Shown piece by piece: positions 8,870 to 16,171 of a stretch of DNA of 33,395 nucleotides; the first letter of the stretch is position 1, and every line of letters begins with the position of its first letter. The notes beneath the pieces were generated by a model. That model was not told the DNA's origin, ran no database searches, and saw only the letters and a list, made by a program, of their open reading frames with translations. The position numbers and the translations under genes were made by a program. Source of the DNA: Candidatus Rokuibacteriota bacterium (lineage in GTDB: Bacteria > Methylomirabilota > Methylomirabilia > Rokubacteriales > CSP1-6); the NCBI GenBank assembly GCA_003220495.1, contig QHSP01000105.1, positions 1-33,395 on the forward strand. The letters run 5' to 3'.

Positions 8870-9331
8870 ATGGCTGAACCGAAGTGCCCGCGGTGCATGC
8901 AGTGGATCACGCCTGATGACACGCTCGCCTTCGAAGGGAACCAGGTCTTTCACCTCGACTGCAACAGACCCCGCGATCTGAGCCCCGAAGAGCGCGTCCT
9001 CCTCTCCAAGTACTGCGGGGGGCACGCGGTGGCAGTGTGCCGCGGCTGCGTGCAAGATTTCAGACAATTCGAACTCGGCTCCGACTCGCTGGGCAATCGC
9101 TCTCATTTCTGCCCGCGCTGTCGCGCGGATTTGACCGCGCACCTGCGCGAGCATCTCTACAGCTGCGTGATCGTTCCCAGCCAGATTCGCGTAAGGGCAC
9201 GTGCGGCGCGTGAGGCCGCGAAAAGACTCGTCAAGAAGAGCAGCCAGCTGCGCGATCTGGCGGACGTGCTGATGCGCGAGGCCGAAGCGTCCGTAGCCGC
9301 GCTACGCGAGACGATGCGGCGGACCGCCTGA
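8870..9331 (+). CDS. tandem-duplicated zinc-finger/coiled-coil protein, copy 2
   Basis: This 153-residue paralogue lies 15 bases after copy 1. All Cys/His ligands are kept: C6xxC9, H28xxC31 (CPRC...HLDC), CRGC, CPRC, and HLYSC. The helical tail from about 105 is also kept, ending EASVAALRETMRRTA. The most conserved blocks are RPRDLS-EERVLL, GHAVA and LADVLMREAE. Conservation of every metal ligand after divergence to about 64% identity suggests both copies are functional, perhaps as a heterodimer through the tails. The molecular role is unknown. Confidence 0.8.
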   Translation: MAEPKCPRCMQWITPDDTLAFEGNQVFHLDCNRPRDLSPEERVLLSKYCGGHAVAVCRGCVQDFRQFELGSDSLGNRSHFCPRCRADLTAHLREHLYSCVIVPSQIRVRARAAREAAKRLVKKSSQLRDLADVLMREAEASVAALRETMRRTA

Positions 9332-9461
9332 CTCAGCTCACCCGAGAAAGACCGGGACAGGCCTCGCCACTGGGTTGACAACCCCACGGTGGACGCGGAT
9401 GATGTCGCCTCGATGGTCTAAGACGGTCGCGTAGCCTGTCCCAGGATTTTAGGAGGTCGAC

Positions 9462-9722
9462 TTGCTGGATCTGGACGTTGTTCGCTTCGTCGTCCGGCGC
9501 AGACTCGAGGGCGGTCTCCTGCCGCATGGCGGGATGATGAGGGTGCAGGACACTCCTGGCGGCGGACAAATGTGCGACGCCTGCGGGGCAAACATCACGT
9601 CCGATCAGATCGCGATGGTGGGCGCTACCTCAGAGGGCGGCAGGAGGACCCGTCATTTCCACGCCCTCTGCTTCCGGATCTGGGATCACGAGAGGCACCT
9701 ACTCTACGGGCGATCGGCATAA
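9462..9722 (+). CDS. small zinc-ribbon-like protein, paralogue of 6791-7054
   Basis: The 86-residue protein starts at TTG, justified by a perfect AGGAGGT (9451-9457) four bases upstream. It has an N-terminal helix (VVRFVVRRRLEGGLLP), the hinge TPGGGQ, C38xxC41, H65/H67, C70 and W74 (RHFHALCFRIWDHER). The ligand positions coincide with those of the 87-residue product at 6791, so they are ancient paralogues flanking the tandem pair. It stands 130 bases after copy 2 of that pair. Function unknown; the basic N-terminal helix plus zinc knuckle could suit nucleic acid or protein docking. Confidence 0.78.
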   Translation: MLDLDVVRFVVRRRLEGGLLPHGGMMRVQDTPGGGQMCDACGANITSDQIAMVGATSEGGRRTRHFHALCFRIWDHERHLLYGRSA

Positions 9723-9744
9723 GGCCGCGTCAACCGGGCGGCGA

Positions 9745-10914
9745 TCAGTTCAGGATCTCGTCGTAGACCTGGGCGAGCCGTTCGGCGCACTGCCGAATGT
9801 CGAAGTGTTCCCGCATCCGCCGGCGGACTAGCGCCCCCTCGGTCACCAGCGCCTCAGGATCCTTCCAGAATCGCTGGATTCGGTCGGCGATCGCGCAGGC
9901 GTCACGCTCCGGCACCAGCATTGGACTGAGGTCACCGAGGAGGAACGGAATGTCGGAGTGCTCGGTCGCGATGACCGGCATCCCGGTGGCCATCATCTGT
10001 TGAAGCACGAAGGGAGTCCCTTCGGCGTCGCCGTCTGCCGCCGTCACGCTCGGCGCCACGAAGACGTGCGCGCGCATGGCCCGCTCGATGAGCTCGGTGA
10101 ACGGAAGGAACGCGTGACGGCTCACGACGTCGCCGATGCCGAGCTGGCCGATGAGCCGTGAGACCCCTTCCTCGGTTTCCCGATCCCTCGCTTTTCCCAA
10201 TGGATTGCCCACGAGTTGCAGCTCCAGTCGAACTCCCGATCTTCGGGCGCGGGCCGCCCCCTCGACCACGTATTCGATGCCCTTCTTCTCGCGGAACGTT
10301 CCGGCAAACAAGAGCCGAAGCGGCTCGCCGGTCCGCAACTTGCGCGGCGCGGACGGGAGCTCCTCGACGTCGACGCCCAAAGGATGGATCCGGATCTTCG
10401 GCCGGGGACACCCGAGCTTCTCGAGTGTCGCGGCCATCGCCGGACCCAACGCCAGGACCTTCGTCACGCTTCGAAACAGGGCCGCATAGGGCTCTCGCCA
10501 CTCGTCCCGCCGCCCGAGTTGATAGACATCGGCGCCGTAGAAGCTCGCGACCCACGGCACGCCCAGCGCCTGCGCCAGCTGGATATCTCCCGCCGCCAAG
10601 TCGCCGAAGTGCGAGTGCAGGACCCGCGGCGCGCTCCGCTTGATCCGGATTCGATCCGGCGGATAGAGGCGCGTTCCGCCGAGCCGGCTCCAGATCCGAC
10701 TGCCGATGCTTCGCGGGTAGATGGCCCGTGCGTCGAGTTCCGGGAATTCGCCCCGGTTCATCAGGGTGTCGCACAGGACCGTCGGGGTGTAACGCGGGAG
10801 GAAGCGCAGGTGGTCGTAGAGCCAGTTCATGGTGCGGCCGACGAATTCGGGGCATCGCTGCAGCGTGTTCACCGGGCTGGCCAGCGGGCGCTGCCCGCGT
10901 TCCGGCCGCCTCAC
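9745..10914 (-). CDS. glycosyltransferase family 4-like protein
   Basis: A GT-B fold glycosyltransferase that probably builds a surface polysaccharide. The N-terminal acceptor half has SHFGDLAAGD and VPWVASFYGADVY. The C-terminal nucleotide-sugar half has LLFAGTFREKKGIEYVVEG and APSVTAADGDAEGTPFVLQ-QMMATGMPVIATEHSDIP. The second Glu of the usual EX7E motif is Gln here (EGTPFVLQQ), a change I recall from some related subfamilies. I place the start at GTG 10914, which overlaps the stop of the small zinc protein upstream (GTGA) and has AGGTGAG before it. A longer frame to 11091 would run through that gene. It works naturally with the flippase at 11193-12569. Confidence 0.88.
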   Translation of the reverse strand: MRRPERGQRPLASPVNTLQRCPEFVGRTMNWLYDHLRFLPRYTPTVLCDTLMNRGEFPELDARAIYPRSIGSRIWSRLGGTRLYPPDRIRIKRSAPRVLHSHFGDLAAGDIQLAQALGVPWVASFYGADVYQLGRRDEWREPYAALFRSVTKVLALGPAMAATLEKLGCPRPKIRIHPLGVDVEELPSAPRKLRTGEPLRLLFAGTFREKKGIEYVVEGAARARRSGVRLELQLVGNPLGKARDRETEEGVSRLIGQLGIGDVVSRHAFLPFTELIERAMRAHVFVAPSVTAADGDAEGTPFVLQQMMATGMPVIATEHSDIPFLLGDLSPMLVPERDACAIADRIQRFWKDPEALVTEGALVRRRMREHFDIRQCAERLAQVYDEILN

Positions 10915-11102
10915 GACTTGCTCACCTGCGAGGCCACACGGTCGAGGGCGCTTGCACGGGCCTTTTTCCGTTCCGCTCTGGCCCTCAGGGCGTCGAGGTG
11001 TTCGGCGCAGATGCCATGCGAGACGGCCCCGTTCCCGTCTTCCTTCCCGCCGAGCAGCACGACTCTTCCAGCCTGCTCGCACCACGCGCACACGACCTTC
11101 AT
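10911..11102 (-). CDS. mini-protein with CAWC...SHGIC zinc motif
   Basis: The 63-residue product starts at ATG 11102 behind GGAGGT (5-base spacing). Likely metal ligands are C5xxC8 (VCAWC), H29, C32 and H35 (SHGICAEH), followed by a basic helix (LRARAERKKARASALDRVASQVSKS). The CAWC-x-n-SHGIC pattern also occurs as a small module attached to PAS-type sensory proteins in some Deltaproteobacteria (recollection), usually with a final Cys instead of His35. Here it stands alone between flippase and glycosyltransferase and is stop-start coupled to the latter, so it may tune that pathway. Function unknown. Confidence 0.78.
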   Translation of the reverse strand: MKVVCAWCEQAGRVVLLGGKEDGNGAVSHGICAEHLDALRARAERKKARASALDRVASQVSKS

Positions 11103-11192
11103 GGGGTACCTCCAGGCGAGATGGCTCACTTTAGGGCCTGGCAAGCGGCTGCCTCGATCCGGGCTTTCCCGGAAGCGAGCTTGGGGGAAACC

Positions 11193-12569
11193 CTAGCCTG
11201 GAGGGCTTGCCGGGGCTGCCCGGCCGCGAATCATCCGGCGCCACAGGGCTCGGTAGGCGGAGAGATCCGCGGCGCGCGGGATGAGCACGGTCCACGGCAA
11301 TCGCGTAACACGGAGGTAATACCAGATCAATAGGCTCGACATAATTGTGTACGACACCGAGGACGCGAGTGCCGCTCCCGAGATTCCCATCCGGGGCACG
11401 AGCAGGAGATTTCCGATGATGTTGGCGGCCACCGCCGCGCCGGAGGCCCACACCGTGTACCGGGGTTTCTCTCGAGCGAGGAGCTCGGCCACCAGGACCT
11501 TCCCGATGCTCAGGGTGAAGATACCGGGCAGGAGCCAGCGCAGCGGTGGCACGGCCCCGGCGAAAGACGATGAAAAGAGAATCGTCACGACCGGGTCCGC
11601 CACGACGAACAGGACGACGCACGCCGCTCCGGTCCACATCGCCACGTGCCGGCAGATCGCGGCGGAGACCGCGGCATCGACGTCGCGACGATTCGTCAAG
11701 TGTGGCAGTAAGACATTCGCCACCGATCCCGGAATGATCCAGATCCGTTCGACCAGGCCGACGGCCATGGTATAGAGACCGAGCTGCTCAACCGGGAGCA
11801 ACGCCGCAACGATGAATTCGTCGACGCGGTAGTTCAGATAGGCCGCGACGGTGGCGGCGTGCACGGCCAGCGCGAAGACCGCGACGCGTCGCCACAGGGT
11901 CGAATCCCATGTCGGCATGCACCACGCTTTGACCGAACCAAGCACGATGCCCAGGACGACCGCCGTGCCGATGCATGCGACCGCATCGGTCCAGGCCGCT
12001 CCGGTGACGCCGAGGTCGAGCCCCCAGACGAAGACGACCAGGCCGAGGAGCAAGATCACTCTCGTTCCGAGCTCGACCACGTTCACGAGCTGGATTCGAT
12101 TCATTCCGCGGATGATGGCGCCCCAGTACTCGACCACGAGACGTGCGGGGATCGTCGCGAGTAGGAGCAGCACGAGCGCCGGCGGGGCCGTTGTCAGCGC
12201 CTCGAACCCCGGCGCGCCGGCGAGGACATACGCCATCCCGACCGCCGCGACGGTTCCGCCAATCCCTAGCGCGACCGCCACCGATTGCCATACGAGAACC
12301 CCTCGGCTGCGAGGCGCCAGGCCGGCATAGACCGCGTTCGCCTGCTCGAAACCCAGGAGCCCGACGCTCGTGGCGAGGCTCGGCAAGAGGAGGATCAGCG
12401 CGAACACACCGCGTCCCTCGGGACCCAGCATGCGGGCCAGTAGCACGGACGACAGCAAGGCGATGAGCATGACCGCCACGCGCGTCCCGAAGGTCGAGCC
12501 GATATTCCGAATGAGCTGGCTGGTGCCGTGCGCCGTGTCCCGCGGTTCGTCGCGATCGACTGCGGTCAT
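11193..12569 (-). CDS. oligosaccharide flippase family protein (Wzx/MATE-like)
   Basis: The 458-residue protein is strongly hydrophobic, with roughly 12-14 membrane segments. It has the family's N-terminal entry (SQLIRNIGSTFGTRVAVMLIAL, then VLLARMLGPEGRGVFALILLLP, about 20-65), a conserved YLNYRVDEFIVAALLPVEQLGLYTMA region near the middle, and the C-terminal LPGIFTLSIGKVLVAELLA. Such proteins flip undecaprenyl-linked oligosaccharides across the inner membrane for O-antigen, exopolysaccharide or S-layer glycan assembly. The start ATG lacks a clear ribosome site. It is followed 90 bases later by the mini zinc protein and the glycosyltransferase, so they form a small surface-glycan operon. No polymerase or other transferase is nearby. 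Confidence 0.9.
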   Translation of the reverse strand: MTAVDRDEPRDTAHGTSQLIRNIGSTFGTRVAVMLIALLSSVLLARMLGPEGRGVFALILLLPSLATSVGLLGFEQANAVYAGLAPRSRGVLVWQSVAVALGIGGTVAAVGMAYVLAGAPGFEALTTAPPALVLLLLATIPARLVVEYWGAIIRGMNRIQLVNVVELGTRVILLLGLVVFVWGLDLGVTGAAWTDAVACIGTAVVLGIVLGSVKAWCMPTWDSTLWRRVAVFALAVHAATVAAYLNYRVDEFIVAALLPVEQLGLYTMAVGLVERIWIIPGSVANVLLPHLTNRRDVDAAVSAAICRHVAMWTGAACVVLFVVADPVVTILFSSSFAGAVPPLRWLLPGIFTLSIGKVLVAELLAREKPRYTVWASGAAVAANIIGNLLLVPRMGISGAALASSVSYTIMSSLLIWYYLRVTRLPWTVLIPRAADLSAYRALWRRMIRGRAAPASPPG

Positions 12570-12630
12570 CGGGCGACAGCGTACCGTACGATTCTACGCG
12601 GCACACTGACCGGCTCTCCGTCGGCTTTCT

Positions 12631-12873
12631 TCACTCTGAGCGCCCGTCGTTCCAACACGTGGTCAAGCCCCAGCCGACTCCCTGTCCTCCCCGAAGGCCG
12701 GTGGTCACTCCAACTTGCTGCCGGCCCCATTCACACTGCGCCTGGGTCCCGAACGGTCCCTGGGTGGCGGCCGTCAGCGTGCCGCCCGGGTGCTGGGAGA
12801 CGATCATGAACCACCAGAACGTTACGATCGCGGTGCGCTTCACGACCACCTCGCGTGCGGTTGTCCTGCCCAT
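12631..12873 (-). CDS. small secreted protein, probable relative of 6194-6499
   Basis: The 80-residue protein has a basic N-terminus and hydrophobic segment (VVVKRTAIVTFWWFMIV) suited to export. The rest holds GPFGTQAQCEWGRQQV and LTTCWNDG, giving two Cys that could form a disulfide. It starts at ATG with GAGGAGG 5 bases upstream. The ribosome-site context (GCCGAGGAGGCAAG) nearly repeats that of the gene at 6194-6499, and both have the pattern F/E-T-x-x-x-C. I take them as members of one small periplasmic family, unnamed as far as I know. It ends 61 bases upstream of the flippase start on the same strand. Confidence 0.68.
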   Translation of the reverse strand: MGRTTAREVVVKRTAIVTFWWFMIVSQHPGGTLTAATQGPFGTQAQCEWGRQQVGVTTGLRGGQGVGWGLTTCWNDGRSE

Positions 12874-13105
12874 CTTGCCTCCTCGGCACGTCCGTTTTGG
12901 CTCAGGGGTCGACCGTCACGGTACCACTTGGTTCCACGAAGGTCCCTGCACCACGCTAGACATGCACGCACTGCGCTCGACGATGTGACGCGCGGCCGCG
13001 GACGTGTTCAGGCAGGTGGACGGACGTGAAGAGCTTCGCGCTCGTTTGACGCGGTGTCGGGACCGAGTTGGTCCTCGGCCCCGACACGCTGGCCGTTCGG
13101 GTGGC

Positions 13106-13255
13106 TTATCGGGTCGGAGCCGGCGTCACCGCGGCGGAGGGCGCCGGCGCAGGAGAGCCGCCGATCACCAGCGGCCGCTTCGCGCACGCCGAAAGCCCGG
13201 TGAGCAACGAGATCAACGCGAGTCCAAGAGCCACAGACTTCAGTTGCGTGTTCAT
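13106..13255 (-). CDS. mini-lipoprotein, 49 residues
   Basis: Reading from ATG 13255, which has AAGGAGGA 5 bases upstream, gives a classical lipoprotein precursor. It has the n-region MNTQLK, the hydrophobic core SVALGLALISLLTG, and the lipobox LSAC with Cys24 as the lipidated residue. The short mature part is rich in Pro and Ala (SPAPAPSAAVTPAPTR) and stops at TAA. The mature part is only 26 residues. It may be a genuine small outer-membrane lipoprotein or the N-terminal remnant of a longer one such as a Pal/OmpA-type protein, since Pro/Ala linkers after the lipobox are typical there. No downstream OmpA domain was recognised in other frames. Confidence 0.7.
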   Translation of the reverse strand: MNTQLKSVALGLALISLLTGLSACAKRPLVIGGSPAPAPSAAVTPAPTR

Positions 13256-13517
13256 AACCATCCTCCTTCTTTCCGGAACGCCTGGTAGTTGCTACGTGAT
13301 CGCTCTGTCTTTTCGCGCAATGCGCTTCTGCCGGTGTGAGGTTGCACGCGCGGTGCCAGCCCCCCAAACCATCTGCGAATCGATGGCTTATGCTCGTTTC
13401 AGCCGTGCCCCGCCTTCGGGGCGTGACAACCAGACGCGAGCAGCTGACGAGGGACGTCAGCGCGGTGGAGGGACGGACCTACATGAGGTAGCATCACGCT
13501 CTCGGGGGGCTCACATC

Positions 13518-14447
13518 ATGCGTATCGTCGTCCACGGGCAACAGGCATTCGGCAAGAGCGTGCTCGATGCTCTGCTGGAACGCGGAGAGAACGTCGTCGG
13601 CGTCTACAGTGCTCCCGACCCCGCGCAGGGGGGGCGGGTCGATCCGTTGAAGGAGGCCGCGCTCGCCCGTGGCCTCCCCGTCCACCAGCCGCGGTCCTTT
13701 CGCAACAAGCCGGAGGTGTGGGAGGAATTCGCGCGACTCAAGGCCGATCTGTGCGTGATGGCCTACGTCACGCTCATCGTCCCCGAAGCGGTGCTGAATC
13801 AGCCCGCCCGCGGCACCATCCAGTACCATCCTTCTCTGCTCCCTCGCCACCGCGGTCCCAGCTCGATCAACTGGCCGATCATCATGGGCGAGACGCGGAC
13901 GGGCCTGAGCATCTTCTGGCCCGATCAGGGTCTGGATACGGGGCCGATCCTGCTGCAGAAGGAAGTCGAGATCCGGGACAGCGACACCCTGGGCAGCCTC
14001 TACTTCGATCGGCTCTATCCGATGGGAGTCGCGGCGCTGCTCGAGGCCGTCGATCTGGTGCGCGCCGGCACCGCGCCGAAGATCGTGCAGGACGAATCCC
14101 AGGCGACCTACGAAGGCTGGTGCAAGAAGGAACACGTCCAGATCGACTGGCAGAAGCCCATCCAGACCGTCTGGAATCTCATTCGCGGCGCCGACCCGCA
14201 ACCGGGCGCGTGGACGATGTACGAGGGCACGACTCTGCTCCTTCACGACGCCAAGAAGCTCGTGGGTGCGACACAAGGCCGGCCCGGGGAAGTCGTCGCC
14301 GTCGATGAGACGGGCCTGACGATCGCCGCGAGCGACGGCCACGTCCAGGTCACTCGCGTGCGGCCGGAGGGTGGCCAGAAGGTCGCCGCCGCGGCATTCG
14401 CCAAGACCGCGGGGCTTCGCCCCGGAGCGCGGCTGGGGGCGTCGTGA
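13518..14447 (+). CDS. 10-formyl-THF hydrolase/formyltransferase-domain protein (ALDH1L1 N-domain-like)
   Basis: The 309-residue protein belongs to the Fmt/PurN/FDH formyltransferase superfamily. It resembles the N-terminal hydrolase domain of 10-formyltetrahydrofolate dehydrogenase more than true Met-tRNA formyltransferase: the active-site stretch reads YHPSLLPRHRGPSSINW with His104, and FWPDQGLDTGPILLQKE gives Asp140. FDH has the same pattern (His106, Asp142) with a hydrophobic residue where Fmt has Asn; here that position is Gln102. Domain 2 keeps ATYEGWCKKE and IRGADPQPGAWT. ATG 13518 follows GGGGGG; the longer upstream frame is non-coding. It is stop-start coupled (GTGA) to the dehydratase. 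Products could be formate plus THF, or transfer of formyl to an unknown acceptor. Confidence 0.88.
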   Translation: MRIVVHGQQAFGKSVLDALLERGENVVGVYSAPDPAQGGRVDPLKEAALARGLPVHQPRSFRNKPEVWEEFARLKADLCVMAYVTLIVPEAVLNQPARGTIQYHPSLLPRHRGPSSINWPIIMGETRTGLSIFWPDQGLDTGPILLQKEVEIRDSDTLGSLYFDRLYPMGVAALLEAVDLVRAGTAPKIVQDESQATYEGWCKKEHVQIDWQKPIQTVWNLIRGADPQPGAWTMYEGTTLLLHDAKKLVGATQGRPGEVVAVDETGLTIAASDGHVQVTRVRPEGGQKVAAAAFAKTAGLRPGARLGAS

Positions 14448-16144
14448 GCCAGGACGGTCCTCGCGGGCTTGCTCGCGGCCTCACCAACTACGGCGATGCC
14501 GACTTCGCGCTCTACCTGCGCCGGTCCTTCGCGACGTCGATGGGCTATTCGAAGGCGATGCTCGCGCGGCCGGTTGTCGGCATCGCGCAGTCCGCGAGCG
14601 GCTTCAACAACTGCCATCGACACTTCCCCGAGCTGATCGACGCCGTGAAACGCGGCGTGCTCGCCGCCGGCGGGCTGCCGATCGATTTCCCCACGATCTC
14701 GCTCGGCGAGGTGTTCCTCTCGCCCACCAGCATGATGTTCCGCAATCTCATGGCGATCGACGTGGAGGAGATGATCCGCGCTCAGCCGATGGATGCGGTG
14801 GTGCTGGTCGGCGGCTGCGACAAGACGGTGCCGGCGCAGCTCATGGGCGCCGCGTCGGCCGACGTTCCGGCGGTCCAGCTCCTGGCCGGGCCGATGATGC
14901 CGATGGCGTACCGCGGCGAACGCCTCGGCGCGTGCACGGATTGCCGGCGCTTCTGGGCGAAGTACCGCGCCGGCGGCGTCACATCCGAGGAGATCGAGCG
15001 TATCGAGGAGAACCTGGCGACGACGGCGGGCACCTGCGCCGTGATGGGCACGGCCAGCACGATGGCCTCGATCGCCGAGGCGCTCGGCATGGCGTTGCCG
15101 GGCACCGCCGCGATTCCGGCCGTCCACGCCGATCGGCTGCGCGCGGCCGAGGCGAGCGGGCGAGAGGCCGTCGTCCTGGCGACGACGCGGCTCCGGCCGA
15201 GCCAGATCATCACGCAGCGCTCCGTCGAGAACGCGCTGCGCGTGCTGCTGGCGATCGGCGGCTCGACGAACGCCCTCATCCATCTCACCGCCGTGGCCGG
15301 ACGCGTCGGCGTCGAGGTGTCCCTGCGCCGCCTCAACACGCTGAGCGACGAGACGCCGGTGCTCGTCGACCTCAAGCCGACCGGTCAGCACTACATGTCA
15401 GATCTGAATGCCGCGGGCGGTCTCGGCGCGGTGCTGCGCGAGCTGGCGCCGATGCTCCACCTCGACTGCCCGACGGTGACGGGCCAGACGCTCGGGCAGC
15501 GCCTCGCGGCGGAGGGCACGTGGGTCGACCGCGACGTCGTGCGCCCGCTCGCGGAGCCGTATCAGAAGGTCGGTGGGCTCGTCGCGCTCTTCGGCAGCCT
15601 GGCGCCGGGCGGCGCGATCCTCAAGCGCTCGGCCGCCGACCCGGCGCTCTTCGAGCGGGAAGGCCGGGCGGTGGTGTTCTCCTCGCTCGACGATCTTTCG
15701 GCGCGGATCGACTCGCCGGATCTCGACGTGCGGCCCGACGACTTCCTCGTGCTCCAGAACGCCGGGCCGAAGAGCGGTTACGCCATGCCCGAAGCGGGAT
15801 ACCTGCCGATTCCCTCGAAGCTGGCGCGCTCGGGAGTCAAGGACATGGTGCGCATCTCCGATGCGCGCATGAGCGGCACGGCGTACGGCACGATCGTCCT
15901 GCACGTGTCGCCCGAGTCGGCGGTCGGCGGCCCGCTGGCGCTCGTGGAGAACGGCGATCGCATCCACTTGAGCGTCAACGACCGCCGGATCGATCTGGCC
16001 GTCGGCGACGCCGAGCTCGCGCGCCGCCGCGCCGCCCTACCGCGGCCCGCCACGCCCCCGGCGCGCGGCTACGCCAAGCTCTACATGGACCACGTGCTCC
16101 AGGCCGAACACGGCTGCGACTTCGACTTCCTGCGAAAGGCGTGA
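14444..16144 (+). CDS. IlvD/Edd family dehydratase
   Basis: IlvD/Edd enzymes remove water from 2,3-dihydroxy acids using an Fe-S cluster and Mg. The 566-residue protein shows the three cluster cysteines: C57 (FNNCHRHFPEL), C125 (GGCDKTVPAQLMG) and C198 (GTCAVMGTASTM). It also has the C-terminal catalytic block RISDARMSGTAYGTIVLHVSPE. The family covers dihydroxyacid dehydratase (valine/isoleucine) and sugar-acid dehydratases such as L-arabinonate or D-xylonate dehydratase. With no ilv genes nearby and oxidoreductase and lactonase neighbours, I lean to a sugar-acid substrate, but this cannot be settled from sequence alone. The GTG start overlaps the stop of the formyltransferase-like gene by four bases. 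Confidence 0.9.
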   Translation: MSQDGPRGLARGLTNYGDADFALYLRRSFATSMGYSKAMLARPVVGIAQSASGFNNCHRHFPELIDAVKRGVLAAGGLPIDFPTISLGEVFLSPTSMMFRNLMAIDVEEMIRAQPMDAVVLVGGCDKTVPAQLMGAASADVPAVQLLAGPMMPMAYRGERLGACTDCRRFWAKYRAGGVTSEEIERIEENLATTAGTCAVMGTASTMASIAEALGMALPGTAAIPAVHADRLRAAEASGREAVVLATTRLRPSQIITQRSVENALRVLLAIGGSTNALIHLTAVAGRVGVEVSLRRLNTLSDETPVLVDLKPTGQHYMSDLNAAGGLGAVLRELAPMLHLDCPTVTGQTLGQRLAAEGTWVDRDVVRPLAEPYQKVGGLVALFGSLAPGGAILKRSAADPALFEREGRAVVFSSLDDLSARIDSPDLDVRPDDFLVLQNAGPKSGYAMPEAGYLPIPSKLARSGVKDMVRISDARMSGTAYGTIVLHVSPESAVGGPLALVENGDRIHLSVNDRRIDLAVGDAELARRRAALPRPATPPARGYAKLYMDHVLQAEHGCDFDFLRKA

Positions 16145-16171
16145 CACCGGCCCAACACCGGGGAATATCTC

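Noticed and set aside
13008-13367. 119-residue minus-strand frame
   Set aside because: It overlaps the mini-lipoprotein in another frame; the lipoprotein has the ribosome site and lipobox.
13518-14447. Methionyl-tRNA formyltransferase (fmt)
   Set aside because: The YHPSLLPRHRG context and Gln at the Asn position fit FDH hydrolase domains; def is not adjacent.
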